64,000 bases of DNA from Flavilitoribacter sp020436695 (GTDB taxonomy: Bacteria; Bacteroidota; Bacteroidia; Chitinophagales; Saprospiraceae), in NCBI GenBank assembly GCA_041392665.1, contig JAWKLQ010000017.1:127902-191901 (forward strand). The letters are read 5' to 3'. Position numbers and translations under genes: made by a program. Shown here in pieces: positions 18,488 through 26,313 of this stretch (position 1 is its first letter; each line of letters starts with the position of its first letter). The notes under the pieces were generated by a model. It saw only the letters and a program-made list of their open reading frames with translations, was not told the origin of the DNA and did no database searches.

Positions 18488-18967
18488 ATGAAATACCGCC
18501 GACTCAGGCAGGATGAACTCGAACAACTGGAACAGGAATTCATTCATTTCCTGGTTGCCAACGGAGTTCCCGGACCGGATTGGGAAAAGATCAAAACCAC
18601 CGATGCCGATAAGGCGGAAGATCTGATAGCCCTTTTCAGTGACATCATTTTCGATAAAACGCTGGAACAGATCCAATACCTGGAATTCAAATCACCGAAG
18701 GATATAAAAACCTTTCATTGCCAAGCAGATAAGATCATTCTCAATGGGCTGAAGATCGACGGAGAAACTACTCTGGATCTGACCATTACCCAGGATCCAC
18801 AGGAAATGATGCGTCAGCTCGCTTCAAGCCCGGCCAAACTTCGGCTGTATACTGCTCAGAAAGAATATCATCCCAACCGCAAACAGGAATTGTTCAACAT
18901 GATGGAAAGCGGTGCATTGATCTCGCGTGACGGTGCCCTATTCAAAACCCTGGAGGGGCTTAAGTGA
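18488..18967 (+). CDS. Small conserved protein, DUF6495-like
   Basis: A 159-residue cytoplasmic protein beginning MKYRRLRQDELEQLEQEF. This opening and the later YLEFKSPKDIKTFHC region fit a small Bacteroidota-specific family (DUF6495) of unknown function. There is no signal peptide, membrane helix or catalytic motif. The C-terminus is basic and short (SRDGALFKTLEGLK). It has its own promoter box at 18455. Its stop codon is directly adjacent to the stop of the converging M28 peptidase gene, with no spacer. Family assignment is from memory of the sequence pattern. Confidence 0.7.
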   Translation: MKYRRLRQDELEQLEQEFIHFLVANGVPGPDWEKIKTTDADKAEDLIALFSDIIFDKTLEQIQYLEFKSPKDIKTFHCQADKIILNGLKIDGETTLDLTITQDPQEMMRQLASSPAKLRLYTAQKEYHPNRKQELFNMMESGALISRDGALFKTLEGLK

Positions 18968-20476
18968 TCATTTTTGCTGGTAGAGCATTTTTCCAGCTGC
19001 TTCGTATTTGTCTCCTTTCACCCACATCGGCCGGATGTCACTATCGGCAATCAGGCGGGAGGTATAGGCAAAGGCCCGGCAGAATTTCAGAACGTAGTCG
19101 AAGTCCATACTGTCCGCCTCGTCCGTCACCTGATGATAGTACTGCATCAGTTCCCGGTCAAATTCCCGAAAGCCGGGGCTGAAAGTAAGGCAGGGTACAC
19201 CTTTGCGGGCGAAAGAAACGTTATCCGAACGATCGAACAGGTTCTGCTCTCTGGCCGGTTCAGGGATCACTTCCAAGCCGAACGGATTCAAACCCATTTC
19301 CACCCATTTATCCGTGCCGGTCCGGTTCCATCCGATCAGGGCGACTCCATCTGTAATATTAAATCCGGCACCGTCGGTATTGATATTAAAGATGGTCTTC
19401 TCCAAAGGGATCAGAGGGTGGTCGGCGTAATACTGGCTACCCAACAAACCGATCTCCTCGGCGGTTACGGCCAGGATGATCACCGAGCGCTTAGGCGGAT
19501 CTTTAGCCAGTGCTTCGGCTGCCGTCAGAAGTGCCACTACTCCCATGGCGTTATCGCGAGCGCCATTAAAAATACTATCCCGTGGGCCGTAGGCACCGCC
19601 GCCCTGCTTGCCGGTCCCGACGTGATCATAATGTGCGGTCAGGAGCATATATTCTTCTTTTAATTCGGGATCACTCCCTTCCAACACACCGATTACATTT
19701 TGGGAGGCCATGTTCTGGTTGTTGGAGGCACCGCTTGTAAACTCGGCCTGCACTGGATGGCCGGCCCTGAGATCAGCGATCGCCTTTTTATCCGCGCCCT
19801 GTATCCAGGCGTACAGCATTTCATCCTGATTAACCTCTCCCGGCTCAATGCGTTCCCGGCCGAAATAACGGCTGAAGAACTGCCAGGGATAAGACAGGGT
19901 ATAGACTTCCACCAATGCGGCAGCACCTCTCTCTGCAGCTAACTTACGTTTGGTGCCCATCGCATTAAACACATCACTCGGGTCACTACTCTCCGGTTTG
20001 CCTGAAAGCACGATTACGACCTTTCCCTCCACGTTCAGTCCCTTATAATCATCCCGGCCGCTGGTCTCGTCCACCCAGCCATAACCGGCAAAAACGGCAA
20101 TGGTCTCCAATGTTTTCTCCACTCCATCGAGCATGATCAGGTCTTTACCCTGCGTAAAGGTCAGATCTCCCAGCTTCAGACTACCGGTCTTAGGTGGGCG
20201 TTTGGCTACAAAAGGAATTTTCTGAAAATATTGATCTGCTCCCTCCGGTGAAGTATACCCCAACTCCTGTAAGCGGTCTGCGATATATTTTGCGGCAATA
20301 TTGTTGCCTTCCGAACCGGTACGGCGACCTTTCAACTCGTCGGAAGCCAGGTAACGTAACTGGCTTTCCACCTGTGATCGATCAATAGCAAATTCCGGCA
20401 ATCCGGCCGGCGACTGCTGTGCCCTTAAAGACATCAGTGTTACAAACAGGAAAGCAAATAAGAGCAGCTTTTTCAT
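18968..20476 (-). CDS. M28-family zinc aminopeptidase, exported
   Basis: A 502-residue protein with a signal peptide (MKKLLLFAFLFVTLMSLRAQ). A PA-like insert lies at about residues 130-215. The M28 catalytic domain carries the usual two-zinc ligands: AHYDHVGTG, GARDNAMGV, TAEEIGLLGS (Glu-Glu pair), NINTDGAG and a C-terminal YHQVTDEADSMD His. Family members remove N-terminal amino acids in the periplasm or outside the cell. The ATG at 20476 is preferred over 20506 because it begins the signal peptide. The gene converges with the DUF6495-like gene without a spacer, so a terminator would have to lie inside the neighbouring coding region. Confidence 0.9.
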   Translation of the reverse strand: MKKLLLFAFLFVTLMSLRAQQSPAGLPEFAIDRSQVESQLRYLASDELKGRRTGSEGNNIAAKYIADRLQELGYTSPEGADQYFQKIPFVAKRPPKTGSLKLGDLTFTQGKDLIMLDGVEKTLETIAVFAGYGWVDETSGRDDYKGLNVEGKVVIVLSGKPESSDPSDVFNAMGTKRKLAAERGAAALVEVYTLSYPWQFFSRYFGRERIEPGEVNQDEMLYAWIQGADKKAIADLRAGHPVQAEFTSGASNNQNMASQNVIGVLEGSDPELKEEYMLLTAHYDHVGTGKQGGGAYGPRDSIFNGARDNAMGVVALLTAAEALAKDPPKRSVIILAVTAEEIGLLGSQYYADHPLIPLEKTIFNINTDGAGFNITDGVALIGWNRTGTDKWVEMGLNPFGLEVIPEPAREQNLFDRSDNVSFARKGVPCLTFSPGFREFDRELMQYYHQVTDEADSMDFDYVLKFCRAFAYTSRLIADSDIRPMWVKGDKYEAAGKMLYQQK

Positions 20477-20545
20477 AAGGCGGCGACTGTGGTTTTGATA
20501 GATCATACACCATTTTTCCGGCCTGGAGCAAATAGGAAATTCTCT

Positions 20546-21643
20546 TTAGCCTAATAACAACATTATCAAATCAGGATCCTGCAACAGTGTCTGCCAGTCT
20601 TTTTGCGGCAGTGTAGCCAGATTGCGGGCCAGTCCGATGCGAAGATCGGCGGGGATGTCTTCCCAAAGCAACCAGCGCTTCATATTTTGCAAAATGACGA
20701 CCGGTGTATCTCCTTTCCGATCGGCGGCAAAAGTAAAGAGGCGGTATGCTAACGTCGACAAGAGATCGACCCGTACGGGATTTTCCTGTATCAATGGGGA
20801 TAATTGTTCCCGAAAATCGTCTTCGTTATGTGCCTCCAGTATTTTTTCAGGGTCGGGGATCTTGTGTAGGCTTTCCTGAGCGAAGGAAATGAAAGCAGCC
20901 ACAGTTTCTTCATCCAGACAAGAATCACCCAGTATCTTTACCAGACCGATCTGTTTCACCAGATCTTTGATGGGGGCTATGGCATGAAAAAACTGTACCA
21001 GCGTGCGAGGTGTTGTTCGCTTCCCCTGCACCATCTCCGGGTAGGTCAAGACAAAATCGATACCTCGTGGGTCGATACCCTCGGCCTGCGCCCAACGGGC
21101 CCATTCCCGGGCATCAAAGGTAAGCGTAATGTGCATCATACGCGTCAGCATGGCATCGTCCAAGGGAGTGACAGAGTAATCTCCTCCGTCCGGATTGGCG
21201 GTCAATATGATCTGCCAGCCCTTCGGTAGTCGCCAGCTCACCAGCTCGTAGTTCTGAAGCAATTGCATAATACCGCGCAGAATGCGATCGTCCGCCCGGT
21301 TTACGTCATCGATAAGTAGAATACCTGCCTGCTCTTTTCTCGGCACCCAATCCGGAGCCCGAAAGACCGTCTGGTCACCGTCAATAGCCGGCATACCGAG
21401 CAGATCCCCCATTTCTTCAAACTGAGCCGGTGCGATATAAGCAAATCCGTATCCCTTTCTCTTCGCCAGATCTCTGACGATCTCCGTTTTTCCAATGCCA
21501 TGCAATCCCCAGATACAAACGGGAGTCTGCAACTTCCCTTCGCCTGCTACCCGGGCGTTGATATCGTACATGTATTCCAAAAACTCGATCAGTGCGCCGG
21601 CCTTTACTTTTGTGCCGTAGTAAGTATAATCGTATGCGGTCAT
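20546..21643 (-). CDS. MoxR-type AAA+ ATPase
   Basis: A 365-residue cytoplasmic ATPase. Walker A is GLHGIGKTE (about residue 44), Walker B is ILLIDDVNRA (about 108), and sensor 1 is IILTANPDG. An ordered MoxR-like lid follows. MoxR ATPases act with VWA-domain partners to remodel or load cofactors into target proteins. The gene directly upstream encodes a VWA-like metallopeptidase, the standard partner. The ATG at 21643 (MTAYDYTYYG) is chosen; an in-frame ATG at 21673 is possible. Third gene of the BCCT/VWA/MoxR operon. Confidence 0.88.
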   Translation of the reverse strand: MTAYDYTYYGTKVKAGALIEFLEYMYDINARVAGEGKLQTPVCIWGLHGIGKTEIVRDLAKRKGYGFAYIAPAQFEEMGDLLGMPAIDGDQTVFRAPDWVPRKEQAGILLIDDVNRADDRILRGIMQLLQNYELVSWRLPKGWQIILTANPDGGDYSVTPLDDAMLTRMMHITLTFDAREWARWAQAEGIDPRGIDFVLTYPEMVQGKRTTPRTLVQFFHAIAPIKDLVKQIGLVKILGDSCLDEETVAAFISFAQESLHKIPDPEKILEAHNEDDFREQLSPLIQENPVRVDLLSTLAYRLFTFAADRKGDTPVVILQNMKRWLLWEDIPADLRIGLARNLATLPQKDWQTLLQDPDLIMLLLG

Positions 21644-21709
21644 CGGTAATTTTATTATCAGTCCTATATCCAAACATCCTACAATCTATAAATCCAAACT
21701 TCCTGCCTT

Positions 21710-22945
21710 TTATTTCCCTCCAGGCACCAGTCGTACTACCCGTCCCGGCAGTCGTTGCCAGATGCGGCTGTCCGAACGAATGCCGTCCTTGGAGATCAGC
21801 CAAAGCATTGGCATACGGGGAGCGGCTTCCGGTATCGGGCCGAAACCATCAGTTAGATAGATAAGCCCATCCACTCCTTCTTCATTGGCCAGCAGAATAG
21901 CCGGATCAAAGGCGGTGCTTCCCCGGCCGGCCACCTCCATCACTTTTTGTCCACGGTACCAATACCGGTTGCGTATCTGATCATCAATTTCCACTACCAG
22001 CAGTTCTGCACCGGCGTGCCAAAGTTGGTGAATTTCGCGGAAAAATTCCGCCAGTATGATCGCCGGCAGGCTCCCGGAAGTATCCAGGGCTACCATCAGT
22101 CGCTGGTTGCGTTTGATCTTAATGCCCGGAACCGTACCATAACGTTTGGAGGGACGTCTAATGGTATCCTTGAGTGCCATTCTGCGGCTATTGGTCGCAA
22201 AGATGCGCAATGCCCGTTTCCAGTCCATCACCGGGTTAGCCGGAGTCAGGCTGCGCCGGATCAATTCCCGTAGTGCCTCCTCCAGACGATAGAAAGCACC
22301 CTGCGCTTCCTTGGTAATCAGGTCGTTCAGTTGGTGTTGCCAGGCAGCAGCTTGTGCTATCTTCTGCTCATCGGGCAGCTCCGTTAAAGCATCCGACCAG
22401 TATGCATGCCGCATTTGAGCGGGATGATCCCGACTCATCCATTGCCGGACCGTTTCCCGGTCTGCTTCACTTTCTTTACCGGTTTGGGCAAGCAGAGTTT
22501 CCAGCTGCCGATAATAATATCCCAGGCTTCGGTGCGGTTCCAGGCGAATACCAGATAAGTGTTCCGGCAGGAGCTGACCTTCGCGTAGCTGTTCTTTGGT
22601 CAGATACTGATTGACTACCAGATCGGCAGCGATAGCGTAAAGTGCCGCATCACGAAATTCCGTATTCCGAAAAGGATGCATCATTGCGAGGTGCAATAGT
22701 TCGTGTTTGATGGCTCCAAATCGCTGCCGATCGGTGAGTTTACGTTCCGACCAGAATTCCGGATTCATTGCAAGCGTGATCGTTCCGCCTGCATCCAGGA
22801 TCAAACCGGTATCCGGCACATCATCCCGTTCTCCCCGCATGAGCTTGGCAGCCAGATGTCCGAAAAATGGCTCTTCGAGGAGAATATTCACCAGTATCGT
22901 GGTAAGGTCAGGAATCATTCCGTTTGCATGTAATTTTTGAGTCAT
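21710..22945 (-). CDS. VWA-like/putative metallopeptidase protein (DUF2201 type)
   Basis: A 411-residue protein. The N-terminal half carries a zinc-protease-like motif, IKHELLHLAMMH (HExxH variant with a further His; about residue 82), as in the putative metallopeptidase domain PF13203. The C-terminal half is VWA-like (LMVALDTSGSL with the DxSxS-type metal site, residues about 280-410). Such proteins are usually encoded next to MoxR ATPases, as here. The ATG overlaps the stop of the BCCT gene (TGATG), indicating translational coupling. The substrate is unknown. Confidence 0.85.
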   Translation of the reverse strand: MTQKLHANGMIPDLTTILVNILLEEPFFGHLAAKLMRGERDDVPDTGLILDAGGTITLAMNPEFWSERKLTDRQRFGAIKHELLHLAMMHPFRNTEFRDAALYAIAADLVVNQYLTKEQLREGQLLPEHLSGIRLEPHRSLGYYYRQLETLLAQTGKESEADRETVRQWMSRDHPAQMRHAYWSDALTELPDEQKIAQAAAWQHQLNDLITKEAQGAFYRLEEALRELIRRSLTPANPVMDWKRALRIFATNSRRMALKDTIRRPSKRYGTVPGIKIKRNQRLMVALDTSGSLPAIILAEFFREIHQLWHAGAELLVVEIDDQIRNRYWYRGQKVMEVAGRGSTAFDPAILLANEEGVDGLIYLTDGFGPIPEAAPRMPMLWLISKDGIRSDSRIWQRLPGRVVRLVPGGK

Positions 22946-24444
22946 CAGCGTTCGCCGTACTCATCCTTATACAACGTCTTCAGAAAAAAAACGATCATCA
23001 AAAGTAAAATAAATCCAAAAGGCAGGGCCACGATGATCAATAAATTGCTCATCGATCGAAGCAGGGCATCACCACCTACCCAGATGGCTACAGCGGTCAC
23101 AAGCGGCAAGGTGACGCCCCAACTGACCTTATGCTGCCAACCAGGCACCTGTTTGCCGCCGCCGGTCATCATGCTGACCACATAAATGGCTGAATCCAAA
23201 GACGTGATCAAAAAGGTGGATAATAGAAAGATCGTCAGTAGGTTGTTAAAATTGGAGAGTGGAAATTGAGTGTAAAACAGATAGGTCGCTTTAAATATAT
23301 CCGTCAGATCTGCATGATGTGCCTCCGGCAAGGTGCTGATCAGATCAAAAGTCAAGGTGCCGAAAACGGAAAACCATAAAAAAGTGCCCAAAGAAGGTAC
23401 GATCAGTACTCCCAGTACGAATGACCGGATGGTCCGTCCGCGGGATATACGTGCAATAAACAAGCCCGTGAACGGCGCCCAGGCCAACCAGAAAGCCCAG
23501 TAGAAGATCGTCCAGTCGGCAGTAAAAGCAGGGTTTTTACCGTAAGCGCCCCAGGCCAGACTCATGGGAACGAAATCCCGTATATAGTACCATATGCTTT
23601 TACCGAAATTGACAAAAAGCTCAATAAAAGAATTATGAAAAAGGAAAAACAGTAAGAGTAGAACGGCCCCTCCCATATTAATCTGAGAGATCAGCTTGAT
23701 CCCTTTTTCTAATCCAGACCAGGCTGAAATGAAAGCAGCAATACCCAGCCCCAGCCCTACCAGCATGATCCCCCAAACCGGAAGCCGGATACCCAGCCAC
23801 TGACCAAGCCCCTCGGCAATTTGACCGCTACCAAGACCAACGGAGGCCACCAGGCCAAACACCGTGGCCAGGATGGCCAGCAAATCGAGTCCTCCATACC
23901 AGTTGATCTTCCGGGTAACACCTGCATTGGAAATCAACTGACTCGGCAGAGCCGCCTTATTTTTGCGAAATAAGAAATAGGCAGCGATCAAGCCAAAAGA
24001 AGCATAAAAACCCCAGGCCGTAAAACCCCAGTGAAAGTGGGCGTATTGCAGCGACAGCAGTTGCCTTTCGGCAGGCTCAACAACGTCAGTTACCGGTGGA
24101 TACAAATAGTAGTAAGCCGGCTCCTGTACCGCCCTTTGCAGCAGCCCGGCTCCCATGCCCGCACTATACAACATGGCCAGCCAGGACCAAAACCCAAAGG
24201 CCGGCCGTTCATCCGCATTTCCCAACCGGATCTTGCCCCAGGGCGATACCGCCAGCACCAGGCAGAACAATACCAGGATCAGGCCCAACCATAAATAGAA
24301 TCCATGAAAAACACTCAGGAGTTTGGTAGTGATCTGACCGGTTAGCTCAAAGACCTCTGTGGGCCAGAGCAATCCGGGTATCACAAAGATCAGGCAGACC
24401 AGCAGCGCACCGATCAATCTAAAGCTGGAATGATTTGCTGACAT
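22945..24444 (-). CDS. BCCT-family transporter
   Basis: A 499-residue protein with about 12 membrane helices. The family signature is FYWAFWLAWAPFTGLFIARI with the Trp-rich helix, plus R-T-I-R after it. BCCT proteins carry betaine, carnitine, choline or related trimethylammonium compounds in symport with Na+ or H+. The usual helix-3 motif GMGIGL-FxGVAEP appears here as GMGAGLLQRAVQEP, which suggests an altered substrate or coupling ion. No regulatory C-terminal extension is seen beyond a short charged tail. First gene of a coupled operon with the VWA-like and MoxR genes, an unusual neighbourhood for a transporter. Confidence 0.9.
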   Translation of the reverse strand: MSANHSSFRLIGALLVCLIFVIPGLLWPTEVFELTGQITTKLLSVFHGFYLWLGLILVLFCLVLAVSPWGKIRLGNADERPAFGFWSWLAMLYSAGMGAGLLQRAVQEPAYYYLYPPVTDVVEPAERQLLSLQYAHFHWGFTAWGFYASFGLIAAYFLFRKNKAALPSQLISNAGVTRKINWYGGLDLLAILATVFGLVASVGLGSGQIAEGLGQWLGIRLPVWGIMLVGLGLGIAAFISAWSGLEKGIKLISQINMGGAVLLLLFFLFHNSFIELFVNFGKSIWYYIRDFVPMSLAWGAYGKNPAFTADWTIFYWAFWLAWAPFTGLFIARISRGRTIRSFVLGVLIVPSLGTFLWFSVFGTLTFDLISTLPEAHHADLTDIFKATYLFYTQFPLSNFNNLLTIFLLSTFLITSLDSAIYVVSMMTGGGKQVPGWQHKVSWGVTLPLVTAVAIWVGGDALLRSMSNLLIIVALPFGFILLLMIVFFLKTLYKDEYGER

Positions 24445-24501
24445 GTATATGTATTGTGAGCACGAACCGGTCAGGGCAGATTAAATATATACAAAATCTG
24501 G

Positions 24502-25512
24502 TCAACTACCGGAAGTAGAAACGGATGAAGGTACTCTAAGCCGCGTATCTACCCAATTGATATGCTCAACCGGTTGATGGCGAATATGGCGGAAAAGAAC
24601 TTCAGCAGCCATGGTTCCCACATCTTTTCCGGAGTGCTGCATAAAGGGAATGGGAGGCTGCCAGAAATTAGGCACTAACCCATTACTGATAGCCGCAACC
24701 GTGATGTCTTCAGGGATATGGAGGCCCAATGATAGGCAGGCCTGCATGATGCCTACCAGTAGTTGGTCACTCATGGAAAAGATCGCATCCGGCCGATCCG
24801 GCAGTTGCAGGATCTTGATCATTTTTTCCTGAGCCACTTCCGATGAATTTGCGTGAAATATCCATTCCTCCCGCAAAGGCAGATTCAGGCGCTGCAAAGC
24901 CTGTTCGTACCCTTCACGGCGACGGCTGGAAATGGAAAGATGCGGATCATCAAAAGCACCGCAGATCCTGTGTCTTCCCTGGCTGTAGAGATATTCTACC
25001 ACTTTGCCGGCCACTTCCTGATCATTGATACAAACCAAAGGATAATCAGGACGATCAACAATACGGTCAAACAGGACCACGGGAACGCCACTCTCGGTGA
25101 GTTCCCGAAAATGACTCAGGTCTTCGGATTCGGCGGAAACAGATACGAGCAGCCCTTCCACTCCCAGGCGGTCACAGATCTGTGTGTTCTCTCTTTCTCC
25201 CTTCAGGGTATTATTGGAATGTAATACCAATAGATTGTATCCTTCCTGCCGTACTTTCTCCTCAATAGCCTGAATAACTGCGGGGAAGAAATACATGTTC
25301 ATATCCGGAATGATCAGGCCGATCAAACGGCTTTTGCGGCTTCTAAAAGAAATGGCCTGCAGATTTGGGCGATATCCCAGTTCCTCCGCTACCTGCTTAA
25401 CCCGGTCTATTGTCTCCTGACTGATATCCGGATGATCCTTAAGCGCCCGGGAAACCGTAGAAGGATTGATGTTCAATAACCTTGCAATATCTTTAACCGT
25501 GATTCTCCCCAT
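24502..25512 (-). CDS. LacI-family transcriptional regulator
   Basis: A 336-residue protein. The N-terminal LacI helix-turn-helix (ITVKDIARLLNINPSTVSRAL, split here as ITVKDIARLL and NINPSTVSRAL) is followed by a hinge helix region. A periplasmic-binding-protein-like effector domain follows (about 60-330: LIGLIIPDMNMYFFPAVIQ, VPVVLFDRIVDRPDYPLV, DAIFSMSDQLLVGIM). Such regulators normally bind a sugar. No sugar transport or catabolic gene is adjacent, so the target is unknown; the BCCT operon downstream is the nearest candidate. The ATG at 25512 gives a standard N-terminus; 25554 is an alternative. A 12-bp palindrome with central CG lies about 125 nt upstream. Confidence 0.9.
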   Translation of the reverse strand: MGRITVKDIARLLNINPSTVSRALKDHPDISQETIDRVKQVAEELGYRPNLQAISFRSRKSRLIGLIIPDMNMYFFPAVIQAIEEKVRQEGYNLLVLHSNNTLKGERENTQICDRLGVEGLLVSVSAESEDLSHFRELTESGVPVVLFDRIVDRPDYPLVCINDQEVAGKVVEYLYSQGRHRICGAFDDPHLSISSRRREGYEQALQRLNLPLREEWIFHANSSEVAQEKMIKILQLPDRPDAIFSMSDQLLVGIMQACLSLGLHIPEDITVAAISNGLVPNFWQPPIPFMQHSGKDVGTMAAEVLFRHIRHQPVEHINWVDTRLRVPSSVSTSGS

Positions 25513-25636
25513 ATCTAAACTTTCTGAAAATTGATTACACTCCGGATTGGACAAGTCAAGACGAAGTACTTATATTTCTAACTACCACCCCATTATGGTC
25601 TGTGCTTTAATGTTTTTTTCCACCGCAACCGTTTGC

Positions 25637-25648
25637 GCATTCGAATGC
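25637..25648. promoter_or_regulatory. Candidate LacI-type operator palindrome
   Basis: GCATTCGAATGC is a perfect 12-bp palindrome with a central CG, the general form of LacI-family operators. It lies in the region upstream of the lacI-type gene, so autoregulation is a reasonable guess. Confidence 0.35.
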
Positions 25649-25934
25649 AAGTGTGCAGCCTAAAAATAACGGGCATTTACTTTGGATATTCAAATGCACC
25701 AGCCTATTTTAGACAAAATATTGTTCTTTTGCAGGGCTAATCTACTTTTTTTTCTGTCTTAAATGAACGATATTCAAAATTTTCTATCACCCCTGCATTT
25801 CAATGTATGCCGGCTGGAAAATCGGACAAGAAACTATAGGTATTGGAAATTATTAGCTGACTAATCTTGAATTGGCTGGAAAGCGGTCCTGATAGCCGCG
25901 TTTTAATTTTGTCCTAAACTGGAACATACCCTCT

Positions 25935-25975
25935 AAAAAAAAGCTTGGGTTGAAGCTGTCAAAGCTTAACCCAAG
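25935..25975 (-). terminator. Hairpin with minus-strand T-run
   Basis: Two stacked stems with a one-base bulge (CTTGGGTT/AACCCAAG plus AAGCT/AGCTT; 25944-25975) are followed on the minus strand by eight T. No gene reads into it from the right, so it may end an unseen transcript or act in the LacI leader. Confidence 0.4.
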
Positions 25976-26313
25976 TAAACCAGAAACTTAAAACGACTAT
26001 ATTTTTTAACGTGTATTAAACGATACTTACTTGCTGGTGGTAAACTGGTGAGTTGTATTTTCCTCTGTATTTCCGGAAAGCATAGTGTCAAATATACGAT
26101 CAATTCCTTTCCAGACGCAATTCTGCAGAAGTAAAAATTTATTTTTTTTTCAATTTTTTGTTCTGCTCTTCTTCATCCGTCCTTCATTTTAACCAGTCTT
26201 TCATCTCAGTATCCTCGTCTACATTCGGAGGAATATTTCGCCGATTTTTCTAACTTGGACGGAAATTACCTTCCTCTACCCTACACGAACGGCAAAATGT
26301 TCAAATTCATATT

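Larger units (their letters stand above)
25513..26313. other. Long divergent intergenic region
   Basis: 800 bp between the LacI gene and the divergently transcribed DUF2339 gene. It contains the palindrome at 25637-25648 and the hairpin at 25935-25975. A TAACTTGG at 26251 is one base off the TAnnTTTG promoter box for the gene at 26314. No open frame with family features was seen. Confidence 0.5.
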
